Origin: Oehlia diaphana
Taxonomy: Eukaryota; Glomeromycota; Glomeromycetes; Glomerales; Glomeraceae
NCBI GenBank assembly: GCA_003833135.1
Contig: QZLH01000227.1
Coordinates: 8,442 to 72,441 of the forward strand
Length of the DNA: 64,000 nucleotides
Direction: 5' to 3'
A program made the position numbers and the translations under genes. Position 1 is the stretch's first letter; every line of letters starts with the position of its first letter. A model generated the notes under the pieces. That model had not been told where the DNA came from. It saw nothing but the letters and a program-made list of their open reading frames with translations, and searched no databases. Below are positions 33,741 to 43,530 of the stretch, one piece after another.

Positions 33741-36459
33741 ACATACATCATCCATCTGATTCTAGTTTAACGTTGTCAGCTCCACCTGCCACGTGAAGAC
33801 GTCAAAGTTAGTAAAATCTAGATATTATATGTTGGTTGGTTGCTTGGTTTAGATTTGTTGTTAAGAATGAAGTGCGAGAGTTTCCCTTCATTAATAAATC
33901 TCTCCAGACTTCTTCATCCACTTCTTTAATTATTACACTCTTGGAATTCTCTCCTGTTCATTAATATAAGTAATGTACATTCGGACTAATAGAACTATTA
34001 TGTTCATACCTTTCACATATACCTTTAGTTAGTAATTAGTTGACTACGCACTTTTACTCATAAGAAAAGGCTAAAGAATCGAGTCAAAATAATTAAAGGG
34101 TTAAAATATTCAAAATATCAATTTTTATTTTTCTCAGTTCATAATCTGATTACTTGACTATCAAGTCAAAAATGGGTCCTTTTTATAAAATTTAAAATGG
34201 CAGTTGATGCAAAGAACTATGTAATACGAAACATTACATATATCCAGTTTATACTCATGTGATAGGAGTTCCTCATTATTTGTCTAATGATCGTCCTATC
34301 CTATTTTGTAAAATCTAATTTAATTGATCAACATTCTAAATTCTAAAATTCTTAATTGATGATCTGCATTACTGTTAATGCTTATTCTAATTTACTGCGC
34401 CCTTATTATTAATTACTTAACCGATTTCTGTATACTATAACGTCATTTCAGACGCTAATTGGTCCTTAATCATGTAATAGTTTAGAGTTATTTTGGATCA
34501 CGTGATAAAATAAATTAAACTAACTAAATTAAACAAAATAAAATTTATACAGTAAATTTAAATATAAAACTGCGCCACATAATTAATAAATTTGCTATGT
34601 ATACTACGGCATTACAACGGCTAATTTGTCAATCGGAACGATAACCAATAAAAAAATTTAATTACTTAAGTCTTAGAAAATAGATTTCTTGAATTCTTGA
34701 ACATTAGCCTATAATTATCAATGTATGAATTTTAGAATTGTCTATTCATCCTATTCAATTATTTTCATCAGTTTTGTGACGGTCAATTGTTAATTTTTTA
34801 ATTAATTAAAGAAATCTATCATCAGTTTTTTTTTTTTTTTTTTAAAAAAAAAGAAATATATTATACAAATATTCATGCATAATATTGATATTATGTTATT
34901 AATGCGAGTCATCTGTGCTTTAAGAGTTTCATAATCATCAATTCTTCAGTGTCAGATTCTCTCCATATAGAATTTGGTGTTCCAAGACAATTGCTATGAA
35001 GATATCAAATGTTTTCAATATCAATCATTCATTATAATGCAAACATCCATATCAGTGTACAATACATAGTTTAATATACTAGCATAGCTATATTCTATAT
35101 ACCGATATATTGTATATTAAATATACTAATTGATATAATAATATGATTAATACCATTTAATGCGAGTTCCAATTCAATATGTTTCTCTATGTTAACTGAT
35201 TTTGACTATTATTTTTTTTTATATTATCCAATTATCAATCTTATTAATCTTATTATGTGACAAATTATTAGGTGTCTACTATCATACTCTCCCGCTTTTC
35301 TATGAAATTTCTATAGCTAATACAAATATATAATTTTTCTATATAGAAGAGAGTGTGGTTTGCAATATTAAATATCCACATCTCTAGTCATTACTTCATT
35401 AGTTGCTGAGTCTTTGACTTCCTCCAGTTCGCTAAATCTATTACTCCACACAGATTAATTGCTCTACAAAACTATTTTCCGAGATTGGTTTCGTTTCTAA
35501 AAATAATTCATAAATCAGCTTCGCAGAAAAAAAATGATCGGTGGAGGTTACCTTGTCATTGTCCAAATTTGGACAAAAATTTTTCATCTATAAACAATGT
35601 CATAATTTTCATACCATTTGAATTGTTATTATGAAATTAAAAAATAATAAAAATTCTTAAAATTATTAAAAAAAAGTATTATAAATCGGCACAATTTTAT
35701 TTAGTTTATTGATTTTGTCATTTTTATTAATGAAATACCCGAATTTCAAATTTTTTTGAAAAAAATCATTTTTTTCAAATTCTCATTATAATGAATCAAA
35801 ATCACTATTAAAATATTAACTTCATGACTAATTGGCGTATTTAATAAAATTATTTTTTTTTTCTTTGGGCTCTTTTGCGTAAACTACAATTTTTCTATCT
35901 GCTATCATTTTATCAAGGGATTAATTAATGGAGTATTTCTGTATAAATTATTTATTTATTATTAAGGCCTAATAAATACATTATAGGAATGTCCATTAAA
36001 AAAATTTATGTCCAAATTCTATATCTGGCGTTTTTTGTTTGTTGCGTAATATACCTCATTTTTAATAGTTTCGAAAAATTTTTTTTTCGAAACTTACCTA
36101 TGGGATTCGGTATCTAACTTTGGAACCTTAAAACCTAAAAAAAATAAAATATTACAATTCATATTACGCGAAACATTTAAAAATTTTTATTAATAAACGT
36201 GAGTAAATCCTTCATATTAAATTTAATTCAAAAATAAGAAGCTTTCTCTTGCTATTCACAATTAGTCATCATTAAGCTAATTCATATTACTAGTATTAGA
36301 TAAGTTAATTGATGACTCAAAAATTTTTTTTATGAGTTAATGATCAAATGTCTATTTTATTATTAGTCACTATGTATTCAAAAGGTTTTTAAAAGTATAT
36401 ATATACCCTTCAAATTTTCAAACAAAATCAAATGTTTTAATAATTTAAAATTTGGGCCC
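33741..36459. other. Intergenic, no gene seen
   Basis: A/T-rich with long poly-T/poly-A near 34827-34851. 'aaactacaattttt...tatcaagggattaat' near 35882-35927 recurs near 45925-46023. No coding frame or RNA gene supported. Confidence 0.45.
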
Positions 36460-36552
36460 AAATTTTAATAATACTCCTTTTTAATAATTCTATTAACAAA
36501 TGCTATCCTATATGATTAGTCATAATTGTTTTTTTATTGATATACAAATTTT
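36460..36552 (+). repeat. ~92-bp direct repeat, copy 1
   Basis: From 'aaattttaataatactcc' to 'gatatacaaatttt', this matches 37201-37293 at roughly 95% by eye, including the exact string 'caaatgctatcctatatgat'. It lies directly upstream of the frameshifted gene at 36617. Confidence 0.88.
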
Positions 36553-36616
36553 ATAATAATAAAATTCATAATTACAATACCAGCAGATTTTTGCTATAAA
36601 AGATTATTGGCAAAAG

Positions 36617-37161
36617 ATGAGAATTCCAGTGGTTAGCCAGGATCAATTAATCCCTGAAATGCTTTCCAATCATAAAGTTGTCATTGTAATTTCTTCTGGC
36701 GGTCTTACTGCACTTGTTGGTTTAGCTGAGTCTACAGATGTTGATTTAGAAATTCTGATCAAGATAGTTGAATTTACCAAAGAGAATTCTACTCTTAAAA
36801 CAATATATATATTGATAAATCATTTGTGAAAAAGAAAATGACACCACGTGAAATCAATCAAGTTTACTACAATACAGCTTTTAAAAGTATGGCTTTGAAA
36901 ATGAATATGTGTATCAATATTTCAAATGTTGAAAATAAAGATGGCGAATTACAACATTCTTCACACAACCTTGAATATTCACTTTGGAATATTGATGATA
37001 TAAGTATTTTGATACGATGTAAATCTGATGGATACAGAGATTCAGATCAAAAGATTCGTACTGTAGGAATAAAATCAAAATTAGATTATCAGTTGGATTA
37101 CAACTATGAAAGTATCAGTTTTATTGAGCAATCGTGCTGGTGGATTTATTCGATGATATGA
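36617..37161 (+). pseudogene. Unknown gene broken by one frameshift
   Basis: The frame from ATG 36617 reads 'MRIPVVSQDQLIPEML...VISSGGLTALVGL' up to about 36800. The reading then continues best in the next frame ('YIDKSFVKKKMTPREINQVY') and runs to TGA at 37159-37161. Joining them needs a single-base change and would give about 180 residues of well-mixed, globular-looking sequence with 'LEYSLWNIDDISILI'. I do not recognise the family. The 92-bp direct repeats flank it. It may be a recently disabled gene or the ORF of a mobile element. Confidence 0.45.
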
Positions 37162-37200
37162 AATAAAGCTGATCTAATGCTTGGTCGAATCAAATACTCC

Positions 37201-37293
37201 AAATTTTATTAATACTCCTTTTTAATAATCCTATTAACAAATGCTATCCTATATGATTAGTCATAATTATTTTTATATTGATATACAAATTTT
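37201..37293 (+). repeat. ~92-bp direct repeat, copy 2
   Basis: Partner of 36460-36552, 741 bp downstream. A second short match ('aaaattcataatta') follows both copies. Confidence 0.88.
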
Positions 37294-37514
37294 CTTAATA
37301 ATATACTTGTTTTATTCTTTATATTGATAAAATTCATAATTAATATATTCTTTTTCTCTTTAATTTGTTTTTGTCTATCTACTTTCCCTTCTTTAAGCAC
37401 ATGTAAGACAGTTATTCATACAACATTAATATGTTTGAACATACATCTTCAGGATGAAATTAAAAAAAAGGCATCCCTGAGTAATCCCTTACACAACTCA
37501 AATTATGGAAAGTC

Positions 37515-38740
37515 ACTATTCCTACCAGATACACAGAGTGATTTTGAAAATGTGGAACAAATGCAGTATGAAAGCTTTGAAAGAGAAGAAGTTTATCAGG
37601 CTGATTCTGAATTGGAATCTAATATAAATCAAGAGGATTGTTGAATAGTCATATCTTCATTTTTTCATGATAAAGGCCTTGTATGACAACAACTTGATTC
37701 ATTTGATGAGTTTGTACAAAATATCATGCAAGAAATTGTTGATGAAAATAAGAATCTTGTGTTGCAAACAATTGTAGGAAACCAGGAAGGGGAAGGTGAT
37801 AAGGCAAAATGATATTATATCTGATTTGGACAAATATACTTATCAAAAACCTACTATGAATAGTGATGTTTCTGCAAGAAGCATGCCTTAGGAATTTAAC
37901 ATATGCTGCTTCTCTTTATATCAACATAAAAGAAGAGACAATAATAACAGATACCAGAGTTCCATAAAACAGAGGAAAAGCAATATTAAATGAAATGTTT
38001 GATGAAGATGATTTAAAATACGACTCTGAAGAAACATCATATGATAAAGTATTTGTAGAAAAGATTCCAGTTATGGTAAATTAACATTTTATATGGTTTA
38101 GATGACAAGAGTCTTTTATACTTTAAATGAATGTCCTTATGATCAGAGTGGTTACTTTATTATAAATGGTTCTGAAAAGAAAGAATGGTGTTTATGTTTT
38201 TGCAAAATTATTGCCTTCATCTTAATATATATATATATATATATTCATTCACAGCTGAAATTAAAAGTGCTATAGAAAAGAGATCCAAATTAATCAGCAG
38301 TTTATTAATGATTAAGCTTTTAATAAAAACAGCTGAGAAATAAAGGTACTACTGGACAATCTATAGTATAAGCAACTATACCTTATATCAAAAAAGATGT
38401 GCCATATTTGTTATAATTATAGTTACAAATATTAGAAGCACTAAAATATAAACCATGTATAGAAGAAGCATTTATGGTTGAGGTGGTGGCTGATTGAATA
38501 GGCTATAGAGGTACTGCAACAGGAGTAATAAGAGACAAACATATAAAATATGCAAAAGATATTCTTCAAAAAGAATTGTTATCATATATTTCAACTGAGT
38601 ACTATGGTTGTGAAAAAAAGAAAAGCATTCTTCTTAAGTTATATAGTTTATAGACTTTTATTAGCTGCTTTTGAAATGAACTAGATAATCAAGAATTCAA
38701 GATCATTATAGGGGTTAAGAAACCAGTATGTGAAATATTT
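37515..38740 (+). pseudogene. RNA polymerase II second-largest subunit (RPB2) pseudogene, N-terminal part
   Basis: The reading 'NQEDC*IVISSFFHDKGLV*QQLDSFDEF' matches the RPB2 start, where the two stops replace Trp and Arg. Further on come 'LRNLTYAASLYINIKEE', '[19 protein letters not shown]', 'NGVYVFAK', 'AEIKSAIEK', 'GQSI*ATIPYIKKDVP', 'PCIEEAF', '[13 protein letters not shown]' and '[13 protein letters not shown]'. These are in the RPB2 order and cover roughly its first 400 residues. Stops, frameshifts and a TA microsatellite (about 38225-38245) interrupt it, and homology fades after about 38740. RPB2 is an essential single-copy gene, so this must be a dead duplicate and the working gene lies elsewhere. 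Confidence 0.85.
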
Positions 38741-39256
38741 GAAATAAGAATTATCTTCTCTAATACATTATGATGATAATTATATCAAAAACAATAAAGC
38801 AAAAGAACTCAGTGAATGTGAATTCCAACCAATATTAGACCTTACCACTCTAAATTGTTTGATGGAAGCAAATACTAGAAATTTTAAATCAATTCCTATC
38901 TTCCAAGATGCAGATAAAGGAAGGATCTCCCATCATTATAAAATGCTAATTAACTTTTTGGAAATTAATGGAAAAATTTTAATACAATTTTATATATATA
39001 TATATATTATAATAATTCATTAAACATAGTTTTATCTAAATTTTGTCCAAATCTTAAAAATTTATATATTAAACTTTATGGTCATCTATTCTGCTTAGAT
39101 TAAATTGTGATTATGCTTTTAAGAAGTCCACTTTTAATTTTATTGTTTCATATATTATTCAAAAAGCTTACAAAGGATGTATCAGCATACCTAAGAAAGT
39201 GTATTGTATGATCACATGATATTAATGTCACGATTTAGGGGATCCTTAACGATTTA
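38741..39256. other. Unassigned DNA after the RPB2 relic
   Basis: A short coding-like stretch near 38820-38960 ('CEFQPILDLTTLNCLMEAN') is not RPB2 and I cannot place it. The rest is A/T-rich with a TA microsatellite near 38990-39006. Confidence 0.35.
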
Positions 39257-39462
39257 CCCCAGTATCGCCCCAAGATTTCTAAGTAAAATTTCACCCCCAC
39301 GTGTCCAGTGATGTTTAATGGGGCGTGAAAAATATTTTTTTCACCACTAAAAATTTTCTGTCCCCAGAATACTTATAAAAAAATGAAAACGGTGGGGTGT
39401 GACGCGGGATGACATTTTGTGCAGGTCACGTGGGGGTGAAAAATCTTGGGGCGACGCTGGGG
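39257..39462. repeat. Foldback element with C-rich/G-rich arms
   Basis: The left arm 'ccccagtatcgccccaagat' (from 39257) and the following 'tttcacccccacgtg' pair with 'cacgtgggggtgaaa' and 'atcttggggcgacgctgggg' on the right, with about 14 extra bases in the left arm. The flanks 'gatccttaacgattta' and 'gattccttaacgtgta' resemble each other. Its G+C is far above background. A MITE is likely. Confidence 0.7.
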
Positions 39463-39487
39463 AAGATTCCTTAACGTGTACCCCGGG

Positions 39488-39605
39488 TATACGATATTTT
39501 ATCCATTCTAAAGCATTCATAACTAGTTCAATGTTACTATGTATTAATAGCTGACTGTCTTGAATAAATATATCAATATCCTGTTCCCCCTTTTGTCTTA
39601 AATAT
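39488..39605 (-). pseudogene. Protein kinase N-terminal fragment
   Basis: The minus-strand frame reads 'DIDIFIQDSQLLIHSN' and 'VMNALEWIKY'. This matches 'GIDKFIQNTQLSDPHDN...EALEWIPY' before the glycine loop of the kinase at 15386. The kinase domain itself is missing and the foldback element lies immediately downstream. It is a relic only. Confidence 0.65.
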
Positions 39606-40164
39606 GATTGGCTCAATAATAAAAAACGATATAAACAGATGGTGAAGATGACGTAACTATAAATATTAGTCAAATTTATCACATGATGGGGTGAATAATT
39701 CACTAGTAGGTTAAATCACCCGGGTTAAATCACCCTGGGTAAAATAGTCTTATACAAACTTTAAATATTCGGTCTTAATATACTTTATTAACTATGTAAA
39801 TTTATTCTTCATGCCTGTAAATATATAAACCTAAAATTTAAACACAGTTGGATTCATATTTATGGAAATCACCTACTTTAAAAAATACAGTTGAACATCT
39901 GACGCTGAGGCACAACATATATATGTAATTTCAGTTTTAAAATTTATAATCGTTCATACGTGAAATGGAAAAATGTCCTAATATCAGAAAATGCAGGTTG
40001 GATGCCGGAATATTTTGTGAAAAGAAGATTCCAAGTGGGAAAGACATGATACTACATGATGATTCAAAGATAATGATTCAAAAACGTGTTTATCCATAGT
40101 TTGGTTTAATATATCGAATACAAAAGGTAAATAGTATCACTATGTAGAAGTTTCATATATATTG
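39606..40164. other. Intergenic, no gene seen
   Basis: It contains 'taggttaaatcaccc' at 39717, followed by a second 'ggttaaatcaccc'. This repeat is also seen at about 17465. Otherwise A/T-rich. Confidence 0.4.
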
Positions 40165-41031
40165 AGATAATTTACTTTGGGACATTTTTTTTTGTATTGC
40201 AATCAAATTAAATTCTCTGGAAAGAAAATACGCAACTGTATAAACTTCTATTGGCTCACTTTTCAAGAGAATTGTTTCATTCTCCTAAATAAAAAAATCC
40301 TTTCATTACTATTTCACCTGTTAGAACGCCCTTGATATCGAGAGCAAAATATCTCAACATATACAGTTGAGCAACATTACAACTTATTGAAATAGTTTGA
40401 GTCCTTGTGTTCGTCCAGAGATTTAGGAATACAATATCATATAAACGCTCCTTTTTACAATGGAAGAATATTCCAATTAGGCTCATTTAGGTCCACTCGA
40501 ATTCCAATACCTGGATTTGTATATTTGGCGTAATTTTTGCAATCTATAACAAGGCAATTCACTACATTACATATGGGTTAAAATGTTTACACACAAAGAG
40601 CATAAGGTCAATTTTTATTGAAAGTTTGTTGATATTGAGCTTTTTGGATATAACTTTTCTCATAAAGATGTAGCCTTAGTTTTTAATTCATTTTCTGTAT
40701 TAAAAGTTAATGTGGTACTGGAAGATAGTAGAGTATTTGCCTCATCAATATAACGTTTTAAACGCTCTTCAGCGAGAGTTCAATTTATCTAAATCATGCT
40801 AGTAATGAGGAAAAAGAGGAAATAGATATTATATTAGTTCTTTTAACATTTATGTTCATTGGTTTCTTTTGAAAGATAAAATATTTATCTCATTGGTATA
40901 GTTTTCAAACGTTTTTCATTGATGTTTAATTTACCTACATTTTCTGGAAAATCATACGTCCAAAATATCAAGATATTGTTTTTATAGTTATCATTATAAT
41001 TATCTTTTTTATATAACTTGGAATATTTCAT
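40165..41031 (-). pseudogene. VWA/alpha-kinase (VWK) pseudogene, copy 5, heavily deleted
   Basis: The probable start 'MKYSKLYKKDNYN' is at 41031. 'VGKLNINEKRLK' and then a second 'FNTENELKTKAT'-like region follow, as in the extended N-terminus of copy 6. Only scraps of the VWA domain are left (about 40500-40560, 'KYTNPGIGI'). Kinase scraps lie at 40165-40490 ('SLIGIFFHCKKE', 'YFALDIKGVLTGEIVMK', 'VAYFLSREFNLIAIQKK'). Everything C-terminal, including the catalytic aspartates and zinc site, is gone. It lies 387 bp from the end of intact copy 6, in the same orientation. Confidence 0.85.
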
Positions 41032-41417
41032 TTTGCATAAATAAGCAACGAGAGTTTGAATATGAAATAAAAAACAAGAAAAAAAAAAAAAATCTTTATC
41101 AATTTTTGATATAAAGGTATTAATTTTATTCTTTATTTTGTTTAGCATAATATTCATAATACTAATTATTTTTTGATTCAAAATAAGCCTTTATTGTCTA
41201 AAAAAAATGTTACGTTGATTTTTTCTTAATGGGATTCATACGTTTATTGCACCATCACAGTTTTGTCTCAAAAATTTTTTAAATTTGCAAAATTTCAATA
41301 AAATTTAAATGAAATTTATAAATTATGAAATTTATAAATTTTATACAATAATAAATCATAAAATCATAAATTCTTAACATTATATGATGATTTCATAGAT
41401 TGTACATTTTCTGATAA

Positions 41418-43226
41418 TTAATTAATATGTCTTAATTTTAGCTTTTTACAAATATCGTTACATCTATGATTTGCCAAGAACAACTGATTAATTCCCTTTT
41501 CGCCAAGATTCGTTCTTCCAAATCTTAAAGAATCAATACAATGTATTGCTGGATCAGTTAATAAGAATTTATCATTAACTTCAATCCCTTGAAGATCACA
41601 AACCACTAAGTATCCTTTGGTGTATACATATGTGAAATGAGAAAATGCCTCAAGGGCAGGCCGAAGCTCCACAATTACACCAGTATTTGTATTAAATCGT
41701 TTATAATCCGTATCTTTAAGTCTTAGTTCAATAGTATAATATCGAGTACAAAGGTCAATAGTTCCACAACGTAAAAGTTTTGCATAAAGAAAATTTATTT
41801 TAGGAATACTTTTTTGTTCTGCAATCAAATTAAATTTTGTGGCGAGAAAATGTGCAACTGTAGAGACTTCTACCGCCTCAAGATATTTTTCAAAAGGATC
41901 ATTTCGACCAACATAAAGGTATTCTTTCATCACCATGTTTTTTGCTGGATTACTTTTAATATCGAAAGCAAAATATGCACATTTTTCAACACCCGCAGAA
42001 AATGGTTGTGAGGCAATTTTGAAGGAGAAACTTTCGGAAAAGAGATTCGATTTGTCGAAATAGTTTGAGTCCTTAAGTTCATCCAAAGTATCGGGAATAT
42101 GATACCACATAACTACCCCTTCTTGTAATGGAAGAATATTCCAATCAGGCTCATTTGAATTCATATCGAGTTTTTTTTGTTGCAAAGAATATATATCCTT
42201 GGTTTTGCTTCCGATAATACTAGTTAGTGAAACGGCATAAGTGATAGATGATAAGGTAGCCTTAACAAATTTGTCTAGTAATTTAATAGGATCCCCTCCT
42301 ACAAGATCAAATACCGGAAATTCACCAATTATACTACGGAATATTTTAAGCATTTTTTCGGTATAATTTGTAATTTTACCAAAAAAGTAAAGGATATTTT
42401 TTGATTGCATCTTTTCTAGTACATTTTCTGCGGTTAAGCCATTTGGATCACCATCTGGATAGTTATCTTCTAAGGTTGTGAAACGACGACCATGTGGTGG
42501 AAAATCACCAATATGAAAAAGAACTCGAGTACTACTTTGCCAATTCATTTGAGTTATTGCAGCATTAAGACCTCCAAGAACGTCCTCTGGGCCATCACTA
42601 TACTGTGAATATACACTAGGTGATACTTTACGCATATATTTTGTAAATTTAGTATATTTGTCGGTAAAATTAAAAACTTGTAATCGATGATGAGGTTTAT
42701 TATTGTGGTCTCGATAGCCACAAAAACCAACTCGAAGTTTAATACTTGGATTTGTACATTTAATGTAATTCGAAACATGTGAGATACAATCTTTAGCAGC
42801 AGCAATATGAGGTTTCATAGAACCAGTGCAGTCTAAAACAAAACAAAGATCAACTTCCATTGAAAGTTTGATGTTATTGAGCGTTTTGGATATAGCCTTT
42901 TCTCGTAAATATATAGCTTTAGTTTTTAACTCATTTTCTGTATTAATAGTTAACGTTATATTGGAAGATAAAGTATTTGCCTCACTTTCATAGCGTTTTA
43001 AACATTCTTCAGTAAAGTTCAATTTATCTAAATCAGATACAAGCGAGGAGGGGATAACGGGAGTGGATATCGTATTGGAAATTGATTTTATTTCGGAAGG
43101 TAAAGTATTTTTCTCATCAGAACAGTTTTTCAGATGTTTTTCAGTGGTATTCAGTTCATTTACGTCATTTGGATAACTTTTGGTGGTTGTAATTTTTTTA
43201 TTTTTCAGGCAAATCCACTTTGACAT
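41418..43226 (-). CDS. VWA/alpha-kinase protein (VWK), copy 6, with duplicated N-terminal motif
   Basis: Intact and intronless, 602 residues from ATG 43226. An in-frame ATG at 43262 adds 12 residues ('MRIFFFKKNILN'), but the later one gives 'MSKWICLK', as in copies 4 and 7. The N-terminus carries the helical motif twice: 'DVNELNTTEKHLKNCSDEKNTL' and 'DLDKLNFTEECLKRYESEANTL'. The VWA metal site is D132-x-T134-x-S136. The alpha-kinase domain keeps ATP lysine K434, catalytic D544 and D558, and zinc residues H530, H587, C589, C593. 'IEPRL' of other copies is 'IELRL' here, a change in a normally conserved strand. It is probably active. It shares an upstream block with copy 4. Confidence 0.92.
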   Translation of the reverse strand: MSKWICLKNKKITTTKSYPNDVNELNTTEKHLKNCSDEKNTLPSEIKSISNTISTPVIPSSLVSDLDKLNFTEECLKRYESEANTLSSNITLTINTENELKTKAIYLREKAISKTLNNIKLSMEVDLCFVLDCTGSMKPHIAAAKDCISHVSNYIKCTNPSIKLRVGFCGYRDHNNKPHHRLQVFNFTDKYTKFTKYMRKVSPSVYSQYSDGPEDVLGGLNAAITQMNWQSSTRVLFHIGDFPPHGRRFTTLEDNYPDGDPNGLTAENVLEKMQSKNILYFFGKITNYTEKMLKIFRSIIGEFPVFDLVGGDPIKLLDKFVKATLSSITYAVSLTSIIGSKTKDIYSLQQKKLDMNSNEPDWNILPLQEGVVMWYHIPDTLDELKDSNYFDKSNLFSESFSFKIASQPFSAGVEKCAYFAFDIKSNPAKNMVMKEYLYVGRNDPFEKYLEAVEVSTVAHFLATKFNLIAEQKSIPKINFLYAKLLRCGTIDLCTRYYTIELRLKDTDYKRFNTNTGVIVELRPALEAFSHFTYVYTKGYLVVCDLQGIEVNDKFLLTDPAIHCIDSLRFGRTNLGEKGINQLFLANHRCNDICKKLKLRHIN

Positions 43227-43483
43227 ATTTAAGATATTTTTTTTAAAAAAAAAAATTCTCATTATTTATAAGATATGCGCTTTGAAAATCCTTTCCGAAT
43301 TAATACAAGTTATATAAGTTGAAAATTAATATAGATGGAATTCCAAAATTGATCGAGATAATAAGGATTGTCAAACAAATAGTCCTTCATTTATGCGACC
43401 CCTGATTATTACATCATCATTTACGAATATTCATTTGTTACGTGCATGGTAGATATACAGTAAATGAATCAAAGAATAATGAC

Positions 43484-43530
43484 AAATGATTAAACAAATC
43501 CTTTAAATAGTCAAATGACCAGGTATTAAG
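43484..43530 (-). promoter_or_regulatory. Upstream block shared by VWK copies 6 and 4
   Basis: Partner of 30921-30967. It lies about 260 bp above the copy 6 start. Best read as a remnant of the ancestral VWK promoter. Confidence 0.45.
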
